This document shows positions 1 to 8,243 of a DNA stretch of 64,000 nucleotides, one piece after another (the stretch's first letter is position 1; the number at the start of each line of letters is the position of its first letter). Source of the DNA: Methylobacterium sp. Lineage in GTDB: Bacteria; Pseudomonadota; Alphaproteobacteria; Rhizobiales; Beijerinckiaceae. The position numbers and the translations under genes were made by a program. The stretch spans positions 1-64,000 of the forward strand of contig PERO01000017.1 in the NCBI GenBank assembly GCA_002928875.1, given 5' to 3'. A model generated the notes under the pieces. The model saw only the letters and a list, made by a program, of their open reading frames with translations. It was not told where the DNA came from and did no database searches.

Positions 1-321
1 GACGCCGGGCAGCGTCTCCACCTCGATATCCTGCATGCTCGCGCGCTGCGCCTCGGCGAAGCGACGGATCTGCGTTTGCGCGAAGCGGATATCCTCCATG
101 TCGCGCGGCGCGACCTTCGCCATCGCCGCCTCGATCTCGGACGGCGTGAGGCGGAAGGCCGGCGGCGCGTAGTGGTCGAATTTCAGCGCGAGATCGCGGA
201 CCGCCGCGTCGCCGCGCGTCTCGATATCCTTCAGGATCGTCTCGACGGTGGCGCGGACCTTCGCATCGTCCTCGGCGCGCTGATCGGCCGGCTTGCCGGA
301 TTTCAGGGATGTGATCGCCAT
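1..321 (-). CDS. Histidinol dehydrogenase family protein, HpsN-like (partial)
   Basis: The first 107 residues of a protein that runs off the left edge. The N-terminus reads [10 protein letters not shown] and continues through [27 protein letters not shown] and VETLPGV, the pattern of histidinol-dehydrogenase homologues of the sulfopropanediol 3-dehydrogenase (HpsN) type, which oxidise an alcohol to an acid with NAD. It is the last gene of the ABC-importer operon read from 5221, 10 bp after the SnoaL gene. It is not placed with histidine genes, so a catabolic dehydrogenase is more likely than HisD. The catalytic and zinc residues lie outside the window, so substrate is inference only. Confidence 0.75.
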   Translation of the reverse strand, partial: MAITSLKSGKPADQRAEDDAKVRATVETILKDIETRGDAAVRDLALKFDHYAPPAFRLTPSEIEAAMAKVAPRDMEDIRFAQTQIRRFAEAQRASMQDIEVETLPGV

Positions 322-331
322 GGCTCTGTCC

Positions 332-853
332 TCAAGGGGTTGTGTCCGGCGGGGCCGGCGGAAGGCGCTCGCCGCGGTCAAAGGCCTCCCAGCCCTCGCC
401 CGCGAAGACATCGCGCCCGAGCTGGGCCAGGACGCTCGCGAAATCGACGAAAACCGGGTTGTCGGCGATGCGCCCGTCCTCGACGCGCCAGAAATCCATG
501 TAGGGGATCGTCACGCGCTTCCCCGTGGGCGGAATGCCCATGAAGGCGCCGGAATGCGTGGCTTCGATCGCGCCGAAGCAGGAGGCCCAATCGCCATCCG
601 CCAGGAATTTCTCGGTGCGGTAGATGCGCTCGGTGAAGGCCGCGCGCAGGGGAAGCTGCCAGTTGCGGCGAAACTCCGCGAGGCCGTTCTTCACCCCGCA
701 GCCGGCATTGCCGCGCCAGGTGAACCCGGCATGGAAATGCTGGTCCATCGCGTTGGAATTCGCGGCCAACGCCGCCTCCATCCGCTGGATGACGGCCAAT
801 GTCTCGCGCGAGCGGGCGAGATGCGCCTCGGCTTCGGCAGCGGTGGCGCTCAC
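332..853 (-). CDS. SnoaL-like / NTF2-fold protein
   Basis: 173 residues forming one SnoaL-like (NTF2 fold) domain. The family includes polyketide cyclases, isomerases and ester-cyclase-like proteins that bind small hydrophobic or polar ligands in a cone-shaped barrel. The typical C-terminal segment [20 protein letters not shown] is present (residues about 106-125). The start codon overlaps the stop of the upstream ATPase gene (ATGA), so it is translated with the importer. The same segment recurs twice in the divergent two-domain gene at 5467, which suggests both handle related metabolites. The precise reaction is unknown. Confidence 0.75.
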   Translation of the reverse strand: MSATAAEAEAHLARSRETLAVIQRMEAALAANSNAMDQHFHAGFTWRGNAGCGVKNGLAEFRRNWQLPLRAAFTERIYRTEKFLADGDWASCFGAIEATHSGAFMGIPPTGKRVTIPYMDFWRVEDGRIADNPVFVDFASVLAQLGRDVFAGEGWEAFDRGERLPPAPPDTTP

Positions 854-1905
854 GCGTTTCCTCCCAGCCGCTGGCCGCTCTGCGCATCGAAGAGGTGGCA
901 GATGCCCGGCGGCACGCGCGCGGAGAGGGTATCGCCGATCGCGGCCTTGAAATCCTTCGGGGTCTTGATGGCCGCGAAGGTTCCGGGCGCGAGCTGCAGG
1001 GTCACCATGGAGGAATCGCCCAGCAGTTCCATCGAATAGACCGGCGCGGTGATCTCGCCGGCCGGCGCCACCTGCGCATCCTCGGCGCGAAAGCCGAGCG
1101 TGACCGGCCCGTCATGCGCGAGCAGGCCCGAAACCGTGATGCCCGGCGCGGTGAACGTGCCGCCCTGCATCAAGCCGGGAATGAGGTTCATCGCCGGATT
1201 GCCGATGAAGGAGGCGACGAAGGTGTTCGCGGGTCGGTCGTAGATTTCGAGCGGCGTGCCGACCTGCTGCACCTCGCCCTTGCTCATCACCACCACGCGG
1301 TCGGCGAGCGTCATCGCCTCGATCTGGTCGTGGGTGACGTAGATCGTGGTGGTCCTGAGTTCGTGGTGCAGGTTCTTGATCTGCGCGCGGGTGGAGACGC
1401 GCAGTTTCGCATCGAGGTTCGAGAGCGGCTCGTCCATCAGGAAGACTTTCGGCTTCCTCACGATGGCGCGGGCCAGAGCCACGCGCTGCCTCTGCCCGCC
1501 CGAAAGTGCGGCGGGCTTGCGGTCGAGCAGTTCGGTGAGTTCCACCGTCGCCGCCGCCCGCATGATGCGCTCGTGGTGATCCGCTTCCGGGATCTTCCGC
1601 ACCTTCAGGGGGAAGCGGATATTCTCGTAGACGGTCATGGTGGGGTAGAGCCCGTAGGACTGGAACACCATCGCGATGTCGCGATCCTTGGGGTCGAGAT
1701 GGTTCACCAGGCGGTCGCCGATGCGGATCTCGCCCTCGGTCACATCCTCGAGGCCGGCGATCATGCGCATGGTGGTGGTCTTGCCGCAGCCCGAGGGGCC
1801 GAGCAGCACCAGGAACTCGCCATCGGCAATGTGCAGGTTGAAGCGCTTCACGCCGGTGACGGCGCCCCAGCGCTTCGAGAGGTTGACGAGCTGGATATCG
1901 GCCAT
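850..1905 (-). CDS. ABC importer ATPase, MalK/UgpC family
   Basis: 351-residue cytoplasmic ATPase that would energise the importer encoded just upstream. Walker A is GPSGCGKTT (about 37-45), the signature is LSGGQRQRVALARAI, Walker B is VFLMDEPLSNLDAKLR and the H-loop is THDQIEAM. A C-terminal regulatory OB domain follows (about 240-351), as in MalK and UgpC, and accounts for the length. It follows the second permease gene by 5 bp and overlaps the SnoaL gene by 4 bp. The family usually serves sugars, polyols or glycerol-3-phosphate; the real ligand is not visible. Confidence 0.93.
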   Translation of the reverse strand: MADIQLVNLSKRWGAVTGVKRFNLHIADGEFLVLLGPSGCGKTTTMRMIAGLEDVTEGEIRIGDRLVNHLDPKDRDIAMVFQSYGLYPTMTVYENIRFPLKVRKIPEADHHERIMRAAATVELTELLDRKPAALSGGQRQRVALARAIVRKPKVFLMDEPLSNLDAKLRVSTRAQIKNLHHELRTTTIYVTHDQIEAMTLADRVVVMSKGEVQQVGTPLEIYDRPANTFVASFIGNPAMNLIPGLMQGGTFTAPGITVSGLLAHDGPVTLGFRAEDAQVAPAGEITAPVYSMELLGDSSMVTLQLAPGTFAAIKTPKDFKAAIGDTLSARVPPGICHLFDAQSGQRLGGNA

Positions 1906-1910
1906 TGTCT

Positions 1911-2792
1911 TTATCCCTTGACGGCTCCGGCGGTGAGGCCGGAGACGATCTGGCGCTGGAAGATCATCACGAGCAGGAAGAGCGGCGCGGTGACCGACAC
2001 CACCGACGAGACCGCGAACATCACGTTGCCCTCGGTCTGCGTGGTGCCGAGGAAGCTCGCGATCTTCGGGATCATCGTCTGGTTCTGCTTCGAGAGCAGC
2101 ATCGCGGTGACGACGAAATCATTGTAGGCGAGCAGGAACGAGAAGAGCCCCGTGGTGATCACGCCCGGCCACATCACCGGGATGATGACGTGGCGGAAAG
2201 CCTGGAACGGCGTGCAGCCATCGACGCGCGCGCTCTCGTCGAGATCCCTGGGGATGTTGCGGAAGAAGGCCGTGAGCATCCACAAGGTGAAGGGCTGGTT
2301 GATCGCCACGAGCACGATGATCGCGGTGGGCAGGTGGCCCCAGAGGTTCCACTGGTAGAAGGGCAGCAGATAGCCCGAAACGAGCGTCAGCGGCGGCATC
2401 GCTCGGAAGACCAGCGCCAGCAGCAGCAGCCAGAAGGCGTAGCGGTAGGTCGAGCGGCTCAAGGCATAGCCGCCGAGCGTGCCGAAGGTGAGCGAGATCA
2501 CCACGACGCAGACCACCACGATGGCGGAGTTCAGCGCCGCGCGCCAGAATTCCTCCTGCACCCAGGCGCCGCGATAGCCCGCCCCGGTGAAGGCGCTGCC
2601 ATGTTCGAGCCGCGTCAGCGGCCCGGTCAGCGCGTTCATCCAGCTCGCCTTCGAGAAGAAATCGCCCTCCACCTTGAAGCTGCCCCACAGGGTCCAGGCG
2701 AAGGGGAAGATCGCGATCACGAGCCAGAGGATCAGGAAAGCGCTCAGCACGAGGTTGAGGGTGAGCGGGCGTTTCTGCGCAACGGCGGCCAT
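1911..2792 (-). CDS. ABC importer permease, MalG family
   Basis: 293-residue inner-membrane permease with about six membrane segments. The EAA loop that docks on the ATPase is ESARVDGCTPFQAFRHVIIP (about 180-199). A good Shine-Dalgarno (AGGAGG, 5 nt before ATG) supports the start. It lies 10 bp after the first permease gene and 5 bp before the ATPase gene in a standard binding-protein, permease, permease, ATPase order. It pairs with the MalF-type protein to form the translocation pore. Confidence 0.92.
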   Translation of the reverse strand: MAAVAQKRPLTLNLVLSAFLILWLVIAIFPFAWTLWGSFKVEGDFFSKASWMNALTGPLTRLEHGSAFTGAGYRGAWVQEEFWRAALNSAIVVVCVVVISLTFGTLGGYALSRSTYRYAFWLLLLALVFRAMPPLTLVSGYLLPFYQWNLWGHLPTAIIVLVAINQPFTLWMLTAFFRNIPRDLDESARVDGCTPFQAFRHVIIPVMWPGVITTGLFSFLLAYNDFVVTAMLLSKQNQTMIPKIASFLGTTQTEGNVMFAVSSVVSVTAPLFLLVMIFQRQIVSGLTAGAVKG

Positions 2793-2802
2793 GGCTTCCT
2801 CC

Positions 2803-3825
2803 TCACGCCTTGCCGAACTGGCGCCAGGTGCGCACCAGCACGGGAGAGAGCAGCACCAGCACGCCGGCGATCGTCAGCACCGAGGTCGCTGCCGCCGAGG
2901 AGAGGAGCCGCGTCTCCCCGCCGAGATCGGAATAGATGAAATACGAGAGCGATTGCGCATGCGCGCCCGCATTGAAGCTGACGATCGGCTCGAAGACGCG
3001 GAAATTGTCCATGATCTTGATCAGGAACATGAAGACCGTGAGCGGCGCGAGATGCGGCAGCACGATGTAGCGGATGCGCTGCCAGCGCGTCGCGCCGTCG
3101 AGCATCGCGCTTTCCATCGAATCCTGCGGCACGGTCTGCAGGCCGGCATAATAGACCACGAAGGCGAAGGGCGCGGTGGACCAGGTGCCATAGACCAGCA
3201 GCATGATCCAGGTCAGCGGCGTCGAGGCCTTCAGCGAGAGGTTCGGATCACCCGCCGCCCATTGCACGGCCGCGCCGATGATGCCGCGCGAATCGACCAT
3301 CCAGAACAGGATCAGCGCGCCAATGAGCGGCGTGACGATCATCGGCAGCAGCGAGAAGAAGATCATGGGCCCGCGCAGGAGCCGGGGGATGGCATTCACC
3401 GCGAGCGCCACCACGAAGCCGAGCAGGATGGAGAGCGGCGTCACCACCGCCATGTAGGTCAGCGTGAAGGCGAGCGCGCGATAGAAGGGCAGGTTCATCA
3501 CGCGGGCGAAGAACTCGCCGGGGCCCGCGGCGCGGCTCCAGGCCTCGCCCAGTTCGGCGAAGGCGAGATGCGAGCGGTCGGTGTAGATCGCAAGGCCCAC
3601 GAAGCGGCCGAGTGGCTTCTCCTCGCGCAATTTCGCGGTCGCGGCCTGGTCGATGGTCGTGGATTTCGTGCAGCCGAAGGGCGTGCAATTCTCCACCTCC
3701 ACCACCACCCGGTCATGCGGGACATGCACGGACTGGATCAGCACCGAGACGATCGGCAGAGCGATGAAGAGCAGCATCGCCGTGGCCGTGGGCCAGAAGA
3801 AGCGCAGGAAGGTCGCGTGCCGCAT
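2803..3825 (-). CDS. ABC importer permease, MalF family
   Basis: 340-residue inner-membrane permease, partner of the MalG-type protein. An N-terminal membrane segment (about 8-26) is followed by a roughly 100-residue periplasmic stretch and then a core with the EAA loop MESAMLDGATRWQRIRYIVL. The periplasmic insert between the first and second helices is a MalF-like trait. The start is preceded by GAGGAGG. It is separated from the solute-binding gene by 151 bp holding a strong hairpin, so its level is probably set below that of the binding protein. Confidence 0.9.
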   Translation of the reverse strand: MRHATFLRFFWPTATAMLLFIALPIVSVLIQSVHVPHDRVVVEVENCTPFGCTKSTTIDQAATAKLREEKPLGRFVGLAIYTDRSHLAFAELGEAWSRAAGPGEFFARVMNLPFYRALAFTLTYMAVVTPLSILLGFVVALAVNAIPRLLRGPMIFFSLLPMIVTPLIGALILFWMVDSRGIIGAAVQWAAGDPNLSLKASTPLTWIMLLVYGTWSTAPFAFVVYYAGLQTVPQDSMESAMLDGATRWQRIRYIVLPHLAPLTVFMFLIKIMDNFRVFEPIVSFNAGAHAQSLSYFIYSDLGGETRLLSSAAATSVLTIAGVLVLLSPVLVRTWRQFGKA

Positions 3826-3930
3826 GCCGCCTCCTCGTTCATGCCTCTGCCGTCACGGGAGAACACGCCATGGTCGCTGGCATGTCCCGCGCAAGGGTTT
3901 TCGGGGGAATCGCGAAAATCGGAGAAGTGT

Positions 3931-3966
3931 CGGGGCGGATGGCGGTCAGCCCGGCCACCCGCCCCG
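3931..3966 (-). terminator. Intercistronic hairpin after binding-protein gene
   Basis: Inverted repeat with arms CGGGGCGG and CCGCCCCG, one mismatch, then TGGC/GCCA, around a 10-nt loop. It begins 11 bp after the stop of the solute-binding gene and no U-run follows, so it is more likely an mRNA-stabilising or attenuating stem that raises binding protein over permease than a full terminator. Confidence 0.5.
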
Positions 3967-3976
3967 GGGGAGAACC

Positions 3977-5221
3977 TTATTTCAGGAAGCCCTTTTCCTT
4001 CGCGGCCGTGGTGTAGGCCTTCTCGATATCGGCCAGTGTCGCCGCGGCATCCTTGCGACCCTGCAGGAACGGGGCGATGCCTTCGCCGAGTGCCGTGTGC
4101 AGCAGGCCCATATAGGGCAGCATCGGGTAGGGCTTCGCGCCGAGCGCCATGGTCTGCATCACGCCCTGGTTCACGGGCGCGGGCTTGTAGCCGGCAATCA
4201 TCCACACCGCCTGGCCCATGGTCTCGTCGGTGAGGATCGCGGGCGAGATGCCGTTCTTCATCGCGAGGAAGGTTGCGCGGGCATCCTCGTCGGAGATGTT
4301 GCGGGCCACCGTCCAGCCATCCCACCACAGGGTGGTGGCGGGAACGGTGCCGCCGCCGACCGTCATCGGGGCCGCGACGGCGGTGTTCTCGGCGACCTTC
4401 GGATCGTTGCCGTCCTTCGCCATGAGAACGCCGGTGCGCGAGCCCCACATGTTCATCATCGCGACATTGCCGGCTTTCCACTCGGCACTGGTCTCGTTGT
4501 TGTCATGGGTCAGGAAATCGGGATGCATCAGCTCGGTCAGCGCCTTCATGGTGTTCAGCGCCGCGATCCCGCGCGGATTGTTGATGGACGCTTCCGCCGA
4601 GCCCGCCTTGAAGAAATCCCCGCCGTAACCCGTGTACATGTTCACGAATTCCTGCGCGAGCGACCAGCCCGCCTTGTAGGCGCCGCCGATCGGGTTCTTC
4701 ACGATGCCGCGCTCGCGCAGCAGCTTGCCGATGCGGATCATGTCCTCGTAGGTCCGGGGCGGCTCGGCGCCGACCTGCGCGAGGATGTCCTTGCGATAGA
4801 CGAGGTGCTGCGAATTCGCCATGAAGGCGACCGCCATCACCTTGCCGTCGATGGTGATGAGCTGGTTCTTCGGAATGTCCTTGCCGTCGGACGCGATCAG
4901 CGCATCGAGCGGGCGGATGACGTTCTCGTTGATCAGCGGCACGATGGACGAGGTCGCGATGATGGCGGAGGTGTATTCCGCCGGATTGCCCTGCATGCCG
5001 GCGAGATTGATGCGCTGATGGTTGGCCGTGAGGTTCGACTTCACGGTGAGCGAGCCCGTCTGGCATTTCGCGGCATTGGCGGCGACGGTCTTGATCGCGG
5101 GGAATTCGTTGCCGACGATGTTCACCCGGCCGCTCGTCGCGCCGCAATTCGCTTGCGCCTGTGCCGCTCCCGCGGCCAGCAGGGCCGCCAGCGACAAAGC
5201 GGTCTTCATGGTCCTCATCAT
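3977..5221 (-). CDS. Periplasmic solute-binding protein (family 1, sugar type)
   Basis: 414 residues with a signal peptide MKTALSLAALLAAGAAQAQA that begins at residue 5, so the mature protein is periplasmic. The body fits family 1 extracellular solute-binding proteins (MalE/UgpB-like), including SAEWKAGNVAMMNMWGS, a typical domain-2 pattern. A GGAGG 9 nt upstream supports the start at 5221. It heads the operon that continues to the HpsN-like gene, and its promoter must lie in the 245-bp space shared with the divergent SnoaL gene. The ligand is unknown; the companion dehydrogenase suggests a polyol or related alcohol. Confidence 0.88.
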   Translation of the reverse strand: MMRTMKTALSLAALLAAGAAQAQANCGATSGRVNIVGNEFPAIKTVAANAAKCQTGSLTVKSNLTANHQRINLAGMQGNPAEYTSAIIATSSIVPLINENVIRPLDALIASDGKDIPKNQLITIDGKVMAVAFMANSQHLVYRKDILAQVGAEPPRTYEDMIRIGKLLRERGIVKNPIGGAYKAGWSLAQEFVNMYTGYGGDFFKAGSAEASINNPRGIAALNTMKALTELMHPDFLTHDNNETSAEWKAGNVAMMNMWGSRTGVLMAKDGNDPKVAENTAVAAPMTVGGGTVPATTLWWDGWTVARNISDEDARATFLAMKNGISPAILTDETMGQAVWMIAGYKPAPVNQGVMQTMALGAKPYPMLPYMGLLHTALGEGIAPFLQGRKDAAATLADIEKAYTTAAKEKGFLK

Positions 5222-5466
5222 GCGCCCGATCCTCCCCTTCAGAGCTTGCCCTTCAGAGCTTGCCGGTCACCCGTCTCCCACGGGCCACATTCTGCCGGCA
5301 GCCTTTCGAGAAAGCCATGCAAGCATGCTCTGCAAGCGTATGCAACAGCAATCTTGAATACGTTTGCAAAATGGGGAAGACTGCCTGTCGCACCGGATTC
5401 CCGCGGCCGCCGCCGCGTCGCACCGGGCCCCGAACCACCCTGCCCCGCTGTTGCCGGATCTCGCCC
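5222..5466. promoter_or_regulatory. Divergent promoter region with LacI-type operator candidates
   Basis: The only spacer between two divergent genes, so it must hold both promoters. Imperfect palindromes with a central CG, as LacI-family operators have, lie at 5354-5369 (TTGAATACGTTTGCAA, 6 of 8 positions symmetric) and 5330-5345 (CTGCAAGCGTATGCAA, 5 of 8). Their centres are 24 bp apart. TGCAAGC also repeats at 5318-5324 and 5331-5337. No LacI gene is in the window, so the regulator would be encoded elsewhere. Confidence 0.45.
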
Positions 5467-6549
5467 ATGGTTGCCGATTTCGATCCCCTCGCCTCGCCCG
5501 CCCCGGCGCTGCGCCGCCAGTTCCACCAGCGGCTCCACGCGCTGGCCGAGGCGCGGGAGGACCAGCTCGAAGCGGCGCTCGCGGCCCTGGCACGGCCGGA
5601 TGCGGCATGGCGCGTCGCGCATCCGGTGAACCATTGCGCGGGCCGCGCGGAAGTGCTGGCGCGGGCCTTCCTGCCGCTGAAGCGCGCCTGCCCGGATCTC
5701 GAGCGGCGCGACGTGATCTTCGTCGGCGGAACCTACCAGAACCGCCGCTACCTCGCGGCGGTGGGGCATTATTGCGGCACGATGCGCGGCGACTGGCTCG
5801 GCCTGCCCGCCACGAACCGGCCCGTCTACTTGCGCTATGGCGAGGTCTACGAAATCGATGCCGAGGGCATGATCCTGCAGGCGAACCTCCTCTGGGATGT
5901 GCTCGACCTGATGCGGCAGGTCGGCCTCTGGCCGATCGCGCCGCCGCTCGGCAGCCCCGAGATGTGGCCCGCGCCGATCACCGCCGACGGCGTGCGCTTC
6001 GATGTTTCGGATCAGGAACAATCCGTCGCGAGCATCGCGCAGACGCTCGCCATGCACCGCACGCTCGCCGAGTTCGACGATCGCGCGAAGCTCAATCGCG
6101 AGAACCTCATCGCCATGCCGCAGAAGGCGCACTGGCATCCGAAAATGATGTGGTACGGCCCGGCGGGCATCGGCACCACGCGCGGGCTCGATGGCTTCGT
6201 CGACGGGCATCAGCTGCCCTTCCGCATCGCGTTTCACCGCCCGCAGGGCACGTTCGACGAGGTGCAGGCCGAGCGCAACCGCCACGGCGCGGGGCATTAC
6301 ATCCGCATCGGCGACGGGCCCTATTCGGTCACCGGCGGCTGGCCCTCGGTTTATGCGGTGCATGCCGGCGGCGGCTTTGCCGGCCTGCCGCCCACGGGCA
6401 AGCCGGTCTTCATGCGCGTGATGGATTTCTACCTGCATCACGAGGGGCTGATCCGCGAGAACTGGGTGCCGCTCGATATGCTCGACCTGATGATGCAGAT
6501 GGGGTTCGATGCGCTGGGCCGCGTGCGCGAGGTTCTGCGTCGGACCTGA
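5467..6549 (+). CDS. Tandem two-domain SnoaL-like protein
   Basis: 360 residues with two consecutive SnoaL-like (NTF2 fold) domains, about 30-160 and 190-350. Each domain ends in a related block: GLPATNRPVYLRYGEVYEID in the first and GLPPTGKPVFMRVMDFYLH in the second, followed by similar DLMRQVG / DLMMQMG helices. The chosen ATG gives the conserved N-terminus MVADFDPLASPAPALRRQ; the frame is open further upstream but that part lies in the divergent promoter. It is transcribed away from the importer operon, which contains a single-domain relative, so the two are probably co-regulated. No enzymatic activity can be assigned. Confidence 0.78.
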   Translation: MVADFDPLASPAPALRRQFHQRLHALAEAREDQLEAALAALARPDAAWRVAHPVNHCAGRAEVLARAFLPLKRACPDLERRDVIFVGGTYQNRRYLAAVGHYCGTMRGDWLGLPATNRPVYLRYGEVYEIDAEGMILQANLLWDVLDLMRQVGLWPIAPPLGSPEMWPAPITADGVRFDVSDQEQSVASIAQTLAMHRTLAEFDDRAKLNRENLIAMPQKAHWHPKMMWYGPAGIGTTRGLDGFVDGHQLPFRIAFHRPQGTFDEVQAERNRHGAGHYIRIGDGPYSVTGGWPSVYAVHAGGGFAGLPPTGKPVFMRVMDFYLHHEGLIRENWVPLDMLDLMMQMGFDALGRVREVLRRT

Positions 6550-6579
6550 TCGGGCCGGACCTGACGGATGACGGCCGAT

Positions 6580-6604
6580 GGCGCGCGGATCGGCTCCGCG
6601 CGCC
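6580..6604. terminator. Hairpin between convergent genes
   Basis: Perfect 10-bp stem GGCGCGCGGA/TCCGCGCGCC with a 5-nt loop, placed between the convergent SnoaL-type and AhpD-like genes. It could end transcripts from both sides, but neither side has a U-run. Confidence 0.4.
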
Positions 6605-6645
6605 AGGGTTCAGGCGACAATGGCCTGTTCGAACGGAAGTGCGCC

Positions 6646-7191
6646 TCAGGCGGCGAGCGCGACCGTGGGGAAGTCGATATCGGTCGCGAAGACCTCGTTG
6701 ATGTAGTTCGTCAGCGTGTTGAGCGCGGTATGCGCGACGATTTCGAGCAGCTCGGCATCCGAATAGCCCGCGGCGCGCACCGCGGCGATCTCGGCTTCCG
6801 AAACCTGGCCGCGCTTCTGCACGATGGCGAGCGCAAAGCCGATCGCCGCCGCTTCCTTGGCATTGCCCGAGCTGCCCCGGCGGTTCAGCGCCAGTTCCTC
6901 GGCCGACTGCTTCGCCATGTTGGCGCCGATATAGGTGTGGGCGGCGAGGCAATAGCCGCAGCCATTGGCCTGCGCCACGGCGAGCGCGATGCCTTCGCGG
7001 GTGGCGAGGTTCAGCTTGCCCTTGCCGAGCGCGCCGCTGAGGCCGAGAAAGCCTTCAAGCGTCGCCGGGCTCGTCGCCACCAGACGGAACAGGTTGGGCA
7101 CCACGCCGAGCTGCTTGTTCACGGCCTCGAGCAGCGGACGCGCGGCTTCCGGGGCGGCTTCGATCGAGGCGGGGGTGGGGATGCGGGACAT
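6646..7191 (-). CDS. AhpD-like / carboxymuconolactone decarboxylase-fold peroxidase
   Basis: 181-residue all-helical protein of the AhpD/CMD family. The catalytic pattern CGYCLAAH supplies C78 and C81 of a CxxC pair and H85, the arrangement of alkylhydroperoxidase D-type proteins that reduce peroxides through a disulfide. The C-terminus (SDAELLEIVAHTALNTLTNY) is typical of the uncharacterised peroxidase-related subgroup. GGAG lies 9 nt before the ATG at 7191. The frame is open further upstream into the divergent lysR gene, but that extension has no family similarity. The divergent LysR regulator probably controls it, the usual arrangement for such pairs. Confidence 0.85.
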   Translation of the reverse strand: MSRIPTPASIEAAPEAARPLLEAVNKQLGVVPNLFRLVATSPATLEGFLGLSGALGKGKLNLATREGIALAVAQANGCGYCLAAHTYIGANMAKQSAEELALNRRGSSGNAKEAAAIGFALAIVQKRGQVSEAEIAAVRAAGYSDAELLEIVAHTALNTLTNYINEVFATDIDFPTVALAA

Positions 7192-7248
7192 GACAGGCTC
7201 TCCTGTGTAGGCAGCAGGCCCAACGCCCGCCGGTGCCAACAGGAATGA

Positions 7249-7276
7249 TTGACGCGTGGGATAAAGAGAATACGAT
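7249..7276 (+). promoter_or_regulatory. Candidate promoter for the LysR gene
   Basis: TTGACG at 7249-7254 and TACGAT at 7271-7276 are 16 bp apart, about 50 bp before the lysR start. Four of six -10 positions fit the sigma70 consensus. Confidence 0.4.
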
Positions 7277-7278
7277 TT

Positions 7279-7289
7279 CTTCGCAGAAG
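7279..7289. promoter_or_regulatory. Candidate LysR-type operator
   Basis: Palindrome CTTCGCAGAAG in the spacer between the divergent AhpD-like and lysR genes. LysR proteins bind short interrupted palindromes in exactly this position, but no binding consensus for this regulator is known. Confidence 0.3.
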
Positions 7290-7327
7290 TTCGTTGCGTA
7301 AATCGGGATAATCGGCGGGGCAACATC

Positions 7328-8221
7328 ATGGACCGGCTCGACATGCTGCGCGCCTTCGTGACGGTGGCCGACCATGGCGGCTTCGCCGCGGCGGCCCGCC
7401 AGCTCGGCCTTTCCACCTCGGCCCTGACGCGGCATGTCGCGGCGCTGGAGGACGATCTCGGCGCGCGGCTGCTGCGCCGCACGACCCGCGCGGTGAGCCT
7501 CACCGACGAGGGCGCGCGCTTCCTCGATCCCGCGCGCCGCCTGCTCGCCGATTACGAGGAGGCCCGCGCCGGGCTCGAACGCGGCGCGGCCGAGCCCACG
7601 GGCCATCTCGTCGTCACGGCGCCGCTGGTCTTTGGTCGCCTGCATCTCGCGCCGCTGCTCGGCCGTTACGCCCTGCGTCATCCGCGTCTCACGGTGGAAT
7701 TGCTGCTGAGCGACCGCAACGAAAGGCTGGTGGAGGCGGGCATCGACGCCGCTCTGCGCATCGGCCATCTCGAGGATACCAGCGACATCGCGGTGCGGGT
7801 CGGTGCGGTGCGGCGGGTGCTCGTCGCCGCGCCGGATTATCTCGCCGGAGCGCCCCCGATCGCCCGGCCGGAGGATCTCGCGGCGCATCGGCTCATCGCC
7901 TTCCAGCCCCTCGCGCCGCGCAATCGCTGGAACTTCCAGGGACCGGGCGGCGCGACGAGCCTCGCCTTGCCACCGGCCTTCGCGACCGACAGCGCCGATG
8001 TCGCGATCGGGCATGCCTGTTCCGGCGGCGGGCTGACGCTGGCGCTGAGCTATCAGGTCGCGGGCCACCTCGCGGCGGGCCGGCTCGTGCGCCTGCTGGC
8101 GGATTTCGAGCCGCCCGCGCTGCCGGTTCAGGTGGTCACGCGCGAGCGTCGCATGATGCCCGCGAAGCTGCGCGGCCTGCTCGACACCATCCGGCAGGAG
8201 GCTGAGTGGGATTTGCTGTGA
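7328..8221 (+). CDS. LysR family transcriptional regulator
   Basis: 297 residues. The N-terminal winged helix-turn-helix (MDRLDMLRAFVTVADHGGFA through LSTSALTRHVAALEDDLG) is classic LysR. The rest (about 90-297) is the periplasmic-binding-fold effector domain, including the block RNRWNFQGPGG typical of the CrgA/AaeR-like branch. It is divergent from the AhpD-like gene, which is the likely target. The inducer cannot be read from sequence, although the redox-type partner hints at an oxidative or quinone signal. Confidence 0.93.
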   Translation: MDRLDMLRAFVTVADHGGFAAAARQLGLSTSALTRHVAALEDDLGARLLRRTTRAVSLTDEGARFLDPARRLLADYEEARAGLERGAAEPTGHLVVTAPLVFGRLHLAPLLGRYALRHPRLTVELLLSDRNERLVEAGIDAALRIGHLEDTSDIAVRVGAVRRVLVAAPDYLAGAPPIARPEDLAAHRLIAFQPLAPRNRWNFQGPGGATSLALPPAFATDSADVAIGHACSGGGLTLALSYQVAGHLAAGRLVRLLADFEPPALPVQVVTRERRMMPAKLRGLLDTIRQEAEWDLL

Positions 8222-8243
8222 TCAGGGATATCCGGCCGGCGCT

